A DNA stretch of 49,848 bases, taken from Cyanophora paradoxa (lineage: Eukaryota > Glaucocystophyceae > Cyanophorales > Cyanophoraceae). Each line of letters starts with the position of its first letter. Position 1 is the first letter of the stretch. The notes beneath the pieces were generated by a model. That model ran no database searches. It saw only the letters and a program-made list of their open reading frames with translations, and was not told the origin of the DNA. Below are positions 17,412 through 28,216 of the stretch, piece after piece. Made by a program: the position numbers and the translations under genes. Location: the NCBI GenBank assembly GCA_004431415.1, contig QPMI01000238.1:1-49848 (forward strand). The letters run 5' to 3'.

Positions 17412-18221
17412 ATGCTGAACGGTTGGGCCGCTAGCCGGATTTCGGAGTTTGGCGCCGTACAGCCCGCGTACGGATATCAGCAACACGTATCTCCCCAAAG
17501 ACCAGATAACAGCGATCCGGAAGGTACGGGCCCTTGTGTAGGATCGACGAGAACATTCGCGCCAGCGGCGTGTGACGCAAGGCTCTCACCCGTTTTTAGA
17601 TCCGTTCTAGCTCTCTCGCTGACATTTCTCGTCTTTCCCGTCCTGCAGCCGAGTTCCAAAGCTATCTGCAGCGCCGCCTGCCGGACGAGGACTCGCATGC
17701 TTTGGATGCGTATTCGCACGACCATGGCATGGAAGATGTCGACGCGCCGCAGCCGCCCCCAGCCTGGTACCAGCCGGCGACACCGCAGCAGCAGACGCAG
17801 CGCCACCCGCCCTTCTCTCAGGTCCATATGCACGTTCTCCTCCCGCGTTCGCGTCAGCCGATGGGGGAGCGCAGGCCGTGCCGCACTCGCCGCAGGATTC
17901 TATGGCGCTCGAGGGATCGGGCAACGATCCCGTGAACCTGGTGAGGCGCCGCGCCCCCGCCGCGGCCCGCTCCTTTCCGACACGCGCCGCCGCAGCTTTT
18001 TCGAGTTCCCGCGGCTCACTTTGGATCCCCCTGCCGGCAAGAACTTAAGCGGAAGATAGGAGACATCCTCAGCCCGCAGAAGAGGCCGAAGAGCGGCTTC
18101 AACTACCCCTCCATCGGATGTGCGCCCCGCGCCGCGCCCGCGAGCCTCGCCGCCGCCCCCGCTTTCTTACCCGCCCGCAGCGCCCTGCGGCTTCCCTTGC
18201 GGGGCGACCGCTTCCCTGTAA
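17412..18221 (+). CDS. Small spliced protein of unknown function
   Basis: Exons join in frame as MLNGWAASRISEFGAVQPAY..., then EFQSYLQRRLPDEDSHALDA..., then VPHSPQDSMALEGSGNDPVN, then a basic segment LKRKIGDILSPQKRPKSGF, ending CGFPCGATASL before TAA at 18,219. The middle is acidic and then Pro/Gln-rich, and the KRKIGDILSPQKRPK stretch resembles a nuclear localisation signal next to a Ser-Pro phosphosite. Possible nuclear regulatory protein; no domain recognised. Introns use GTACGG, GTTCTC, GTGAGG and GTGCGC donors. Confidence 0.5.
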
Positions 18222-18523
18222 AGATTCGGTATCGGCGCCCCCGCGGTAGTCTAGTCTAGTGTAGAACCGGTTAGGTACGGGCAGTCGCAGTCTCGCAGTG
18301 TTTAAAGTAGCCGTAGACTTATATAGCAGGCGCGGCAGGCCCGTCTGAAGAAGTTTTGGCCGCCGCTTCACTCTTTCGATTGCTTCTAAGCAAGTGTCAC
18401 GAGGCGAAGCGCACGCTTCGATCTGTGTTCTTGGCTTTCGCTATCCCTGTATACGTGAATTCTTGCTACAGAATTCGAACCTGAGAGTACATATAACGCT
18501 CTACCCCCCTCCCCCCCCCTCGG
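18222..18523. other. Intergenic region between convergent genes
   Basis: About 300 bases with no supported exon. It contains CTAGTCTAGTGTAG and a GAATTCTTGCTACAGAATTC near-inverted repeat at about 18,456-18,476. Confidence 0.4.
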
Positions 18524-20705
18524 CTAGCCCTGCTGCGGGATCGAATCCGGGAGGGGCCCGCCGTCGACGCGGGGGAGGACGTGGTGGGGGGGTACCCCCG
18601 CCCCGTGGAGGTCCCAGGCCATGGAGAGGGCGCGCTCGGCGTCCCGCGCCCAGCGCCCCGTGTCGAAGAGGGCGGCCCGCCCCCGCCGCTCCTCCAGCGC
18701 CCTCCTGAGCGCCCCGTGCGAGCCGGGCGCCGGCTCGGGCTCGGGCACCGGCGCAGGGTCGGGCCGGCCGCGGCGGGGCCGCCAGGCGGGGTCGGAGCCC
18801 CAGCGGACGGCCGCGTCCTCGTACTCCTTCAGGCTCCGGACCGCCATCTCGGGGCCCAGGCCCAGCGCCGCCGCGAATCCCGCCATGCCGCGCGACGAGG
18901 CCGTCGCCAGGAGGGGTACCGTGACCGCGGGGAGGCCCGCCCAGAGGAGGTCGGTACCCGTCGAATGGCTGTTGTACACGGGGTTGTCGAGCTGCGCGTC
19001 TGTAGGAGGGGGGGTACGGATCGCGATCAGTTTCGGACTCGAGAGTTCGCGCTCGAGCTCGAGGGCTCGGACCGGCGAGGGTGGCGCGGAGAACGAAGTC
19101 TTTCTTGACGCTGATCCCGGCGAACACGATCCGGCCCTCGCTGATCCCCCTGCGCGCGAGCGAGCGAGCGAGGCGATAAGGAGAAGGGGGCCCAGGGTAC
19201 GCCAAAAAGAAAAGGAAACGGGAAAACGGAGTACCCGGCCTGGACCTCCCGCAAGTTCAATGCCTCCGTGTCCCGCCGCCGCCACAGGACGCTGCGAGGC
19301 CCGCTTAAAGGAGGGGGGGAGGAGGCCGGGGGGGGGGGGTACGGGCGGACGAGCGGGGTACGCGGCGGAGGACGTTGAGCCAAACCTCGAAGGTGGCCGG
19401 GTCCGTCTTGTACAGATTGTTGAAGTTCACGAACACGCTGCGAACGAAGGGAGCGCGGGCTCGCAGCTAAGGAGCGCGGCTCCGTGAAGTTCTGGGGGGT
19501 ACGGGGTACGGGGCTCACAAGCGGTCGGGGGGTAGCTGGAATGCCGCCCGCGTGAACGCGGCGGGCGGGTCCCCCACCTCGGGTATCATCTCCCGGTGGT
19601 CGTTCACCTGTACCCGGGCAGAGCTCGACCGAGAAGCGGGAGGGGGGGAGTAGAGGAATCGGAAGGGGCGCGCCTGGTGCGTGAACGGCATGACGATGAG
19701 GCGCTCCGAGTGGGACGGGCTGCAGGGCGTTAGGGGGTTGTGGGGGAAGGATACAGGGGGTACAGCGGGCGGGAGCATGGGCGGGGTGTAGAGGGCCGAC
19801 CTTGTCTCCGGGGTAGAGGCGACGCGGTCACCTATGTAGTAGTCCACGAGGGCAGCGCCGATGGGGCCGGGGTGCCCCAGCATATGCGCCTGGGGGGGGA
19901 GAGGTCGGGGGGTAGAAGGAGAAAGTGGGGGGGTAGAAGGCACTTGGATGGGGGCCGGTCGCATCGCCAGCACCTCCATTCGGTTCTGGGGGGGGGGGGG
20001 GGGGGGGGGGTAAGCGAAGAAAACGGCATGGGAGCCTAGGTTCTTCGCGCGCCTTCTCGGTGTGCCCGGTTAGGTCGATGAGCACGTGCACGCCGTCCTG
20101 GGGGTACGAGGTTCGGCAATCGCAGGGGGTACGGGGTACGGGGCACGCCTGGCGGATGCGGCGGGCGCAGGCGGGGCTGCTCATCGCCGACGCGTCCACG
20201 TACCTGTGCCCTCCGGGGGGGGGGTCGATCGGTTGGGGTTGGGGTGGGGGGTTCGTTCGGGGCGGGGGTACGCGCACGCGTGGGCCGTGGAGCGGATGAC
20301 GTCGCGGGTAGGGGAGCGGGCGGGGGCATCGAAGTCGTACACGAGGGGTACCGCGATTGACCGGTTGTGGGCCGCCGGCAGGCCCCGGATCTTATGCCGA
20401 TTCACGACGAAGCCGAGGGGGGAAGAGGGGAGGGGGTACGGACCAGGTGCCCCACGGGGTGCTCCCCCAGGTCCCCCGAGAGGTACGCGACCTTAAGGGG
20501 GGGTACCGCCCCCGGGCGCCCGGGGGGTAGCGGTTTCTCGGGAAGCCCGGCGACAACCTTCCGGGCCGCGCTGCGGGGCGAACGAAGTCACGGGGGGGAG
20601 GGGGGAAGAGCAGAGGGGTACGGACGCGTCGGCGACGCGGCGCCAGAGGTCGGGGCGGAGGGCGTAGGCGAGGGAGGCAAAGGGCCCGACGGGCGGCGCT
20701 CGGCC
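18524..20705 (-). CDS. O-GlcNAc transferase catalytic region (OGT/SPY family, GT41)
   Basis: Transfers a sugar from a nucleotide sugar to Ser/Thr of cytosolic or nuclear proteins (GlcNAc in OGT, fucose in plant SPY). Family blocks appear in order across many short exons: LKVAYLSGDLGEHPVGHL (about 20,495), VHVLIDLTGHTEKARE (20,090), NRMEVLAMRPAPIQ (19,985), HMLGHPGPIGAALVDYY (19,890), ERLIVMPFTHQ (19,715), FVNFNNLYKTDPATFEVWL (19,435; its Lys corresponds to the UDP-contacting Lys), GRIVFAGISVKKDFVLR (19,140) and YNSHSTGTDLLWAGLPAVTV (18,975). The reading ends at TAG 18,524. The 5' end is unclear: the first supported exon starts near 20,705 without a good ATG, and a TPR gene ends 160 bases upstream. 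OGT normally has TPRs N-terminal to this domain, so the two may be one locus. One intron has a pure poly-C tract at its acceptor. Confidence 0.8.
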
Positions 20706-20864
20706 CTGCCCGCGGGCCGGAGGAGAGTCAGCGGGACCCCCCAAGACAGAAAGAAAGGAGAGGCTCTAAGATGCAGATGAGAAGATCTAGTCTCTCTTTC
20801 TGTTTTAAGTTTAAGATGCAAGAGAGCTAAAGCTCGAGAAAGGAACGGCGGCCTCGAGCTAAAA

Positions 20865-23251
20865 TTAGCTCGCCTCGTCGAGGGCGCGCTCGAGGGCCGC
20901 GAAGAGGTCCGCGTCCGACTCCGCCCGCCCGTTCCAGTACCTGCGTACCCCCTGAGGGGGGGGGGGGAATTGGGGGGGAAGGGGAGGGGTACCCCAGGAG
21001 GTATTTGACGTAGTGGAAGTCCGCGAAGGGGACCTGACGGGGAGGGGAGGGGGGGTACGAGATCAGCGGGGAGAAAGGGGTACAGAAAAAGTAGGGGGAT
21101 AGGGGAACCTCGGCATCGTGCGGGGCTCCGCCCCGCTTCGCCTGCACGGCCTTCGCGTACCCCTACCGCCCCTGGTCGGGACGGCGCAGAGGATGGGGGG
21201 GGGGGGAAGGAGCGAGGGGGGTACGGACTCGGAAGAAGCGGTCGAGCTCGTGCTGCCCCTGGCGGGGCCGCGCCTGCTCCGCCGGCACGAAGCGGCTGCT
21301 CGGGGAGTGAGATGCGGGCGGAGGAATCGTAGAGCGGGGGGCCGAGTATATGGGTAGGGGCTAAGTGCTGGGGCGAAGGGCGAAAGGGCGGGGGATCTAG
21401 GGGCTGGGATCATAACCGTAGCTGGCGGGCTCGAAGCCGCGGGCTCGGCTCGCCTGAGGAGGAGGCCGTAGTTGAAGAAGGCGTCGGTGAAGAGCGGGTC
21501 CCGCCGCACCGCCTCCCGGTACTCCACCAGCGCCTCCGACGCCCGCCCCTGCCCGGAATACAAGGTGGGTGGGAGGGAGGGGGCCCCCGGCTAAGCGAGA
21601 GCGGGGGCAGCGAGGGCGAGGGCCCTGCCCCAGGGCGCCGGCCCGCCCCCCGCGCCCCCCCAGGGGGGCGCGCACGAGGTCGTCGAGGGTGTCGGCGAGG
21701 GACTTGCGGTAGTTCGCCGCCCCGGGGTTCATCCCGATCGCCTGCGCGGGGAGGCGGACGGGCCCGGCCCCTCAGCCCCGGCGGGGGCGGACGGGCCGGG
21801 GCGGGCGAGCTGCGGCGGCGGCCGAGCTGCTCGGGCGCTGCCCCTGGCCCCGCTCACCTTCCGGTACGACTCCTCCGCCTCCTTCACCTTCCGCATCCGC
21901 TGCGCCGAAAAAGACCGGGGGGGTTGGCCCTGGGGCGTCCTCGCTGGATCGAACTGCGGGGAGAGGGCGACCTGCAGGATGAGCCCGAGGTTGTAGTACC
22001 CGGCGTCGAAGTCCTTGTTCAGCTCCGTCGCCTTCCTGTACCCCTCCGCCGCGTCCGCCCTGCAAGGGGGGGGGGGGTGAAGATGGGAAGGGGTACGCGG
22101 CTGGTGCGCCTGCTCCGGCGCACCAGTTCCCCATGTTCTGCGGCGAGGGCAGCGAGCCGTGATTCAGATGGTGGCGGGAGAGGGGGGGTACGAGAGAGGC
22201 GAGCGGGCCCCGGAGTGATGGATGCGTTACTATTTGAGCCAGACAGCTGCAGATAGAGGCAGATGGAAAACGGGGCTCTAGGCTCTAGGCTAAGCAGGCG
22301 CGCCCCGGGCCCCGGGACCCCGGGGCGGACCTCGGAGGCGATGGCCATGTCGTTGTAGAAGGCGAAGTTGCCCGGCTGCACCGCGATCGCCTTCCTGTAG
22401 TACTCCACCGCCTGCTTGGGTTGGGGAAGGGGGGAGGGGAGAGGGGGGGGGGGAAGGGGACCTTCGCCGGCTGGCCCGACTGGTCGAAGGCTGTCGGGGG
22501 CGCGGGCTGGTCGGCGGGAGGGCGGGGAGGGGGAGACGGGGAGGGGCGGGACGGGGGGGATATCGGACCCCGGGCGACCATGCGCAGCGCCTCGGGGAAC
22601 TGCGGGTGCAGCTCGATGGCGCGCCTGCGCGCGGAGAGGGGCGAACGGAGCGGAGCCGAATCGCTTGTGCGCTGGGAGCGCCGGCGGGGGAAGCCAGAGA
22701 GGCGCACAGGTAGCTCGGGATGGCCTTGCCCGGGTTCTGCAGCTCCATGTGGATCGCACCGACCTGGTACCACCCTGCGGGGGGATCGGCGCCGGCGCTC
22801 TAGGGGCGGATCTGCAGCTGCGCGGCGTGCGTGCGCGGCGCGCACGGACGGGGTCGGCCGGGGCGAGGGCGGCGGACTCCTCGAAGCACGGGAGAGCATC
22901 GGCGAAGCGCTGCTGCCCGTGCAGCTTCAGGCCCGCCTCCCTGCGCCCGCCCCGGAGCCGTCAGCGCGCTCGACGATGGCGCGCTGCGCATGCGCACGTC
23001 AGGTCCTCGGCCCGCACGTCGGACGCGCGCTTTTCTGTCTTGCAGACAAACTTCGACGGCCGCTGGGCGGCTGGTGCCGCCGCCTTGCCAGCGCTCGATG
23101 CGGGGCCGGCCGCCGCGGACTTGGCGCGCTTTGGCTTGGCGGCGCCCGCGAGCTCGCATGCGGCGAGGGCGATCAGCAGGCCCAGGATGGCTGCGCCTGA
23201 CGTTCTCAACCGCGCCGCACGCCCGCCGGCGCTCGCGCGCGGCCGCAGCAT
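20865..23251 (-). CDS. TPR protein with N-terminal signal/anchor, upstream of OGT
   Basis: Exon 1 (23,251 to about 23,048) begins MLRPRASAGGRAARLRTSGA with a hydrophobic run (AILGLLIALAACELAGA) that reads as a signal peptide or anchor, followed by an Ala/Lys-rich linker. Later exons encode TPR units: AGLKLHGQQRFADALPCFEE, WYQVGAIHMELQNPGKAIPS, RAIELHPQFPEAL, AVEYYRKAIAVQPGNFAFYN, GYRKATELNKDFDAGYYNLG, and YSGQGRASEALVEYREAVRR with DPLFTDAFFNYGLLLR. The reading ends WNGRAESDADLFAALERALD...S with TAA at 20,865. These TPRs are of the OGT superhelix type, and an OGT catalytic region follows on the same strand. Either this is the N-terminal half of a single OGT with the stop in an alternative last exon, or a split gene pair. 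A signal sequence is odd for a cytosolic OGT. It is divergent from the calmodulin-like gene, with 163 bp between starts. Confidence 0.65.
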
Positions 23252-23414
23252 CGGTCGGTCCGCTGAGTGCCGAACGCCACGTGACGCCGCCTTTCTTCTT
23301 CTTCGATGGTCGATGTTGGATCGATGAACGGTTGCAGGCAGCAAGCTTCCTTGAAGATGGCGGCACCTGGGTACGCGTAGGAGGCAGTTGCGAGCCAGGC
23401 CGAGGTTGCTCGCC

Positions 23415-24787
23415 ATGCCCCCGGCGGCGCTCACGGTGCGCCTTGTTCGCGCCACGGCCTCCAAATGGCCGTGGCCCGCTTCCGCCGCGCGTCCGCCGAC
23501 CACGGCCTCGCACGCAGAGCGAGGAGATCGCCGAAGCAAAGGAAGCGTTCGGCCTATTTGACAAGAACGGTCCGCCGCTGTCGCGCGGCGTGTCCTCGTC
23601 CGGTTCTGCTCGAATGACCGCTGACCGCGCCGCCCCGGGATCGCGCAGGCGACGGGAAGGTCACGCGAGAGGAGCTTGAAGCCAATGACGAGGAGATTGG
23701 CGTGGACCTCAGCTCTTCCGAGCTCCGGGTGAGCGGCGACCGAGGTCTAGGCGTTAGCTACAACGCCGGCTCCCCGCGGCTGACCCCGACGGTCCGCCCC
23801 CGCGCTCTTCTGCAGAAAACGATCCAGGGGCTCGACAAGGACGGCAGCGGCGTGATTGCATTCGACGAGGTCAGAGCGCGTGCTCCCGCCGGCGCCGCGG
23901 GCGGGGCGCCTTCGCGCCAGAACCTCTCAGCCACGGGCGCGGGCGCTTAGCTATGAAGTCCGGGGGAAGTCTCGGGCCTAGGGAGGGCGCCCCCCAGTGC
24001 TCACTCGCGGCCCGGGCGCATTCGCAGTTCCTGGCGGCGGCGGCGGCCCAGGCGCCGCAGCCGGCGCCGGCGGCGCCGCAAGACGAGGCGGCCGAGGCCA
24101 AGGAGGCTTTTCTCGCCTTCGACAGGAACGGTCCGCGCGCCGCCGCGACCCGCCGCCGTCGCCGCCGCCGCCCTCCGCCCTCCGCCCTCCGCCAGGCCTC
24201 GACGCCGGGTGCGCATGCACAGGGGACGGGCGGATCGGGCTGGAGGAGCTGGACGCCTTCCACGAGGAGATGGGCGCCAACCCGAGCGCCCCCGAGCTCC
24301 GGGTCCGCCCGCCCGCCCCATCCTGTGTAGCCGGGGCCGGGCCTATCTAGCTAGCGCCCGCTAGACCTCAGCGGCCGGCCCGTGCGCGTGGCCGGAGCCG
24401 GGCCCAGCGCCACGCCATAGTAAAGGTCGGGATGGCTAGGCCTTCAAGCTGGGACCCGAGCTCTGGGCGGGCCCGCCCGCCGCGCAGAGGACGATCCAGG
24501 GGCTGGACAAGGACGGCAACGGCACCGTAGACTTTAAGGAGGTCCGTGCTCCCGCTGGGGCCGCGGCCGCGGCCGTGGCCGCCCGGCCGATCTAGCCAGT
24601 GAACGCTGCGCGCGCCTGGCCCCCGCTGCGGGCCAGCGCCCCGGACCCCGACCCCGCTCGCGCTCGCGCAGTTCGCGGGGGTCATCGGGGGCGCGAGCCA
24701 GGCCCTGGATGAGTGCCCCCCCCTCGTCGCCGAGGGGGCCGAGGACGCGGCGCGCGCTGGGCTCGAGGTCGAGCTCGACCCCGACGA

Positions 24788-24818
<31 letters not shown>

Positions 24819-24857
24819 GCCGCCGACGAGCCCCAAGGCGACTTCTTCCACCTGTAG
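23415..24857 (+). CDS. Calmodulin-like protein with four EF-hands
   Basis: A Ca2+ sensor. Exons join in frame as MPPAALT + SEEIAEAKEAFGLFDKNG + DGKVTREELEAND..., matching the canonical calmodulin start. The four loops are DKNGDGKVTREE, DKDGSGVIAFDE, DRNGDGRIGLEE and DKDGNGTVDFKE, all with Asp/Asn/Gly and the position-12 Glu needed to bind Ca2+. An Ala/Pro-rich insert (AAAAAQAPQPAPAAP) replaces the usual central linker. The C-terminus carries an extra acidic tail of about 70 residues (EVELDPDELGLGLG..., ending GDFFHL) that calmodulin lacks. Introns fall inside EF-hands 1 and 3 at the same place (after NG), suggesting an internal two-hand duplication that copied the intron. Divergent from the TPR gene. 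Confidence 0.85.
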
Positions 24858-25368
24858 ACTAGCATGAGATAGCAACACTTCGCTCTTATCGACGCGACGT
24901 CGACGCCGAGCGCGAGCTCCCGGGCCGCCGGCGCCGAGCTGGGGCCGTGCCCCAGGACGAGTCTCTCTACTAGGCTATCATCTCGCTGGCCATGGCCGCC
25001 GGCCGCCGGCCGCGGCCGCGGGCGCCAGCTAGCTATAGCGCCGTCGCTGGCTGCATATGTATGATGGGAGCCGAAATTTGATCCGCGCAGCTAGACCGCT
25101 TTTATATGCCCAAGTTCGGTCCTCCCCCCCACCCGGGTACACAAACATCAAGTGCGAAGCAACTGTCGGCTTGCTGCGGACCGGCGCCCAGCGGCGCCCC
25201 AGCGCTCTGTGCGATAGCACAGGGCAGGTAAGATTGATTGGCACCTCGGTACGTCGGCTCCGCGATTCTCCCATCACTTCCGTCACATATCAACCCGCGG
25301 GCAGAGCGGAGTATGTGTTGATCCGACTTTTTTGAACCACTATTTCGATCAGACCACACCATAGCAGA
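24858..25368. other. Intergenic region
   Basis: No supported gene. It contains a GGCCGCCGGCCGCCGGCCGC palindromic cluster at about 24,993-25,020 and TAGCTATAGCG/CATATG words. The 3' part is less GC-rich and probably holds the promoter of the gene at 25,369. Confidence 0.4.
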
Positions 25369-25804
25369 ATGTCGATGAAGGTGCGGAAGCCGAATCGCCG
25401 GTCGGTGGGCGGCAGCCTTCGCAGGCGTTGGGCTGTCCGCGCTGGGCTGGGTTTATGTTAGACGTTACTCTGGACGGAATGCCCCGCTCCGGCGCAGTGG
25501 CGCCCATGACGGTGCCGTCGTGCTCACTTGTTTGGTCCGATCCGCAGCTGGAGATCAAGGTGGACGCAATTGAGAGGGGCCTGACCGCCGCACTCTCGAG
25601 TCCCTCAACCACGGTCCTCAAGGCCGTGCGAGCGGCGAGCCCGAGGCCTCCACCGAACTTCAACAGCGGCGCGGCAATTCAGCGCGCCAACTCGCTGGTC
25701 GGTTCCCGTTTCAAGAATCCTTTCCTGCTTATCTAACTCTCTTGCAGCCGGACCAGGAGTTCAAGCAGAGGCATGCCCGGAAGGCTGAGGCACGCGAGTG
25801 GTGA
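25369..25804 (+). CDS. Short four-exon protein of unknown function
   Basis: Exons at 25,369-25,380, 25,425-25,511, 25,548-25,697 and 25,748-25,804 join in one frame: MSMK + ALGCPRWAGFMLDVTLDGMP... + LEIKVDAIERGLTAALSSPS... + PDQEFKQRHARKAEAREW, stop TGA. All introns are short GT-AG (36-50 nt). The third exon has an amphipathic helix and a Pro/Asn-rich stretch; the last is a basic helix. About 100 residues. No domain recognised. A donor-like GAGTGGTGAGTGG at the stop means a further exon cannot be excluded. Confidence 0.5.
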
Positions 25805-26339
25805 GTGGTGCCTCTCCTGGCGCTATCGTGAACTCGGGCCAATCTTCCCATCAGGTACTGGTGATAAGCGGTCTGGATTTTCTGTACAGAATGGGGTGGC
25901 TCTGTCTTTTCCGCTTTTTTTGCTCTGGGGTTTTGCGTAGCGCGCAGCTAGGCTTCCAGGTCTTTCTGTTGGGTGCTACGTCGGGGTTAGCTGGGGGATG
26001 CAGATCTTCTATGGAAGTATTTGTTTGTCGTAGTGCTTTCTGACGACAATACCGAAAGGATGCCATCACGATCAACATGCGCTGCCCCGCCGGGCGCCAT
26101 CAGATGCTTCGACTTGCACGCCTCACGCAACTTGGGCAAGTGCTGGCTGTCCTGAGGCTTCATGATTTGAGCATGCCCGCTTTTGCGCAACGCCCGGCTT
26201 ATGACCAGTGAAGGCGGCTCTTCTTTCGACAATAGATCTAGACACGCATAATTACCCAGTAAAACAACAACAACTGTGAAACTAGCTCGACGAGGTAATA
26301 CTTACAGGGGAGGCAAGGAAAGGAAATGGCAAAAATGGA
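25805..26339. other. Intergenic region between convergent genes
   Basis: Lower GC than its surroundings, presumably 3' UTRs of the two flanking genes. No supported exon or repeat was seen. Confidence 0.4.
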
Positions 26340-27917
26340 TCAGCTGTCCCCGAGGGCGTCTACCTGATCCCCCCCCGCGGGCTCCGGGGACGGCGGCTCG
26401 TCGCCGGGCGGTGCGGAGAAGAGGTGGTCGGGGAGGCTGGCGGCGCGGTCGCGGAAGATGGGGATGTCAGCGAGCTCCTCGCGGCTGGCCCGCATCTGGA
26501 CGAACTTGCGCGAGTGCAGCGAGCTGCTGGCGCCCGAGTAGCGCCGGAGTTTGGTGAGGTCGGGCCGCGCGAGCGGCCGCGGGTTCAGCACGCGCTCCAT
26601 CTCCAGCGGGGGCACCACGTCCCGGAAGCGCAGGCGCCCCAGGTTGCTGCTCACCATCTCGTCGTCCCAGTCCAGGAGCGAGATGTCGCTCAGCTCCTCC
26701 ATCTCCGCGATCTGCCGCCCGCTAAGCAAAAGAAAGGAAAGGAAAGGAAAAAAGGAAGGGACAGGGCGCACGAGGTCGGCGGGGTGGAGATCGGGCTCGT
26801 GGAGGACGCCGTGCTTCCAGGCGCCCAGGGCGAGGTCGGCCCGCCCGCGGCGGACCGGGGGCCCCGTCGTGCGGCCCGTGCTGCCCTCGTCCGAGTCCGC
26901 GCCGTTGTAGGGTGTGAGGGCGGGCAGGGAGCAGCGGCGGGAGATGCCGAAGGAGATGCGGCGGGGCGGGGCGGGGCGGGGCGACTCCGACTCGTCGGCG
27001 TCCAGCGGGGGCGGCAGCGGCCACTCCTCCGCGTTGAAGGTGTCCCGCTCCTCCTCCCGCTCGCGGGCGGTGGTGAGGGAGACACGTCGCGAGGGACCCA
27101 GCGAGGGGATCCGCAGGCCCGAGGCTGGCGGCAGGATGAACTTCGACGCATCCAGCAGGTTGCTGTTCGAGAGGACACGCGCGCTCGAACACCGGCTGCG
27201 GGGCGGCATCCTCGACACGCTCTGCACGCTTGCCCTCCTGGGCTCGCGGCCGGGCGTGACCGCTGGGCTGATCATGCCGCTGAATACCGAGGAACTCATG
27301 ATCGTTCCGCTGGGGATCGCAGTGCTGACCGCCCCCGTTTGCATTGAAACGATCCTTGGCAGATGAATGACCTGCCCGGGGCCGACGGCTTCGGACGAGG
27401 AGTCGGCCTCTTCATTGCTTCCATAGAGGACTTCATGGAGATCCTGCGGAAGCGGCGTCAGGGGCGCTGGCACTAGAGCGCTCAAGAACGCCACGTGTGG
27501 AAAGAAAGCAGACCTCCTCCGATCGCACAAAGGTTGGCAGCGCCTTGTGCAACTCCTGTATCGAAGGCCGCTTGCTTGATGCTCTCCTTTCGGTGGATCT
27601 ACGTGAGCAGGTGGCCCGCTCGGACTTGTGCGGGTCCGCCGCTGAAGTTGCTGTTTTGGGCGTGGCCGACGAGCTCTGCGTAAGAACGCCGAGATCCTTG
27701 ACAGCCTCTTCAATTGCCGCCTTCTCTGCGCTGCCTGCGATCCGCTGTCAGTGGCGCGCGACCCACTCGGAATTGAAGGGACAAGCATGCCTAGCAGAGC
27801 ACGGCCATTGAGCGAGGGCGCATCCGCCTTGTCTACAACAGGGTTGATCACTGAGGCCCTGTAGGCGACGCCCGGACGGTGCAGGCGCCGCAGGCCGGAC
27901 GAGCAAGCGCAACCCAT
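26340..27917 (-). CDS. MGCxC lipid-anchored phosphoprotein-like, unknown family
   Basis: A long minus-strand gene with few introns. The start MGCACSSGL has Gly2 followed by Cys3 and Cys5, the classic pattern for N-myristoylation plus palmitoylation, so membrane association is likely. The body is polar and apparently disordered, with repeated basophilic kinase motifs (RRASVQ, SRRVSL, PRRISFG, SRRCSLP, LRRYSG), and ends with an acidic-hydrophobic block (IAEMEELSDISLLDWDDEMV) and a Pro/Glu-rich tail. One clear intron lies around 26,700-26,790: donor GTGCGCCC, pyrimidine-rich TTCCTTTTCC tract, acceptor before ATCGCGGAGATGG. Another may lie near 27,500. Probably a membrane-linked signalling or scaffold phosphoprotein; no catalytic domain seen. 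Its promoter is shared with the divergent glycosyltransferase gene. Confidence 0.5.
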   Translation of the reverse strand: MGCACSSGLRRLHRPGVAYRASVINPVVDKADAPSLNGRALLGMLVPSIPSGSRATDSGSQAAQRRRQLKRLSRISAFLRRARRPRPKQQLQRRTRTSPSGPPAHVDPPKGEHQASGLRYRSCTRRCQPLCDRRRSAFFPHVAFLSALVPAPLTPLPQDLHEVLYGSNEEADSSSEAVGPGQVIHLPRIVSMQTGAVSTAIPSGTIMSSSVFSGMISPAVTPGREPRRASVQSVSRMPPRSRCSSARVLSNSNLLDASKFILPPASGLRIPSLGPSRRVSLTTAREREEERDTFNAEEWPLPPPLDADESESPRPAPPRRISFGISRRCSLPALTPYNGADSDEGSTGRTTGPPVRRGRADLALGAWKHGVLHEPDLHPADLVRPVPSFFPFLSFLLLSGRQIAEMEELSDISLLDWDDEMVSSNLGRLRFRDVVPPLEMERVLNPRPLARPDLTKLRRYSGASSSLHSRKFVQMRASREELADIPIFRDRAASLPDHLFSAPPGDEPPSPEPAGGDQVDALGDS

Positions 27918-28216
27918 TTCCTCGTCCTCTCCAGCGTGATTGCGCTGCGCGCTGAAATGTACGACTAGCTAGCTTCCATCTCCTGGCGCCGCCCAGGAAG
28001 GTCCGGCTGCTGAGCTGGAAGTTTGACACAAGGAACTTGGGATTTGCGGGGTACAGCGAGAAAGGCTTGACGAATTTGCAAGCGAAGCAGGCCCGGCCCC
28101 CAATTGCAACCAACCAACTTTGAACCCCGCTAGCTTTAAGATCAACAGGGCGGTTCGCGCGGCGGAACCCTCGTCCCTGAGCGAGCGCCTCTCGTTGAAG
28201 ACCAGTCGAATCCGGA

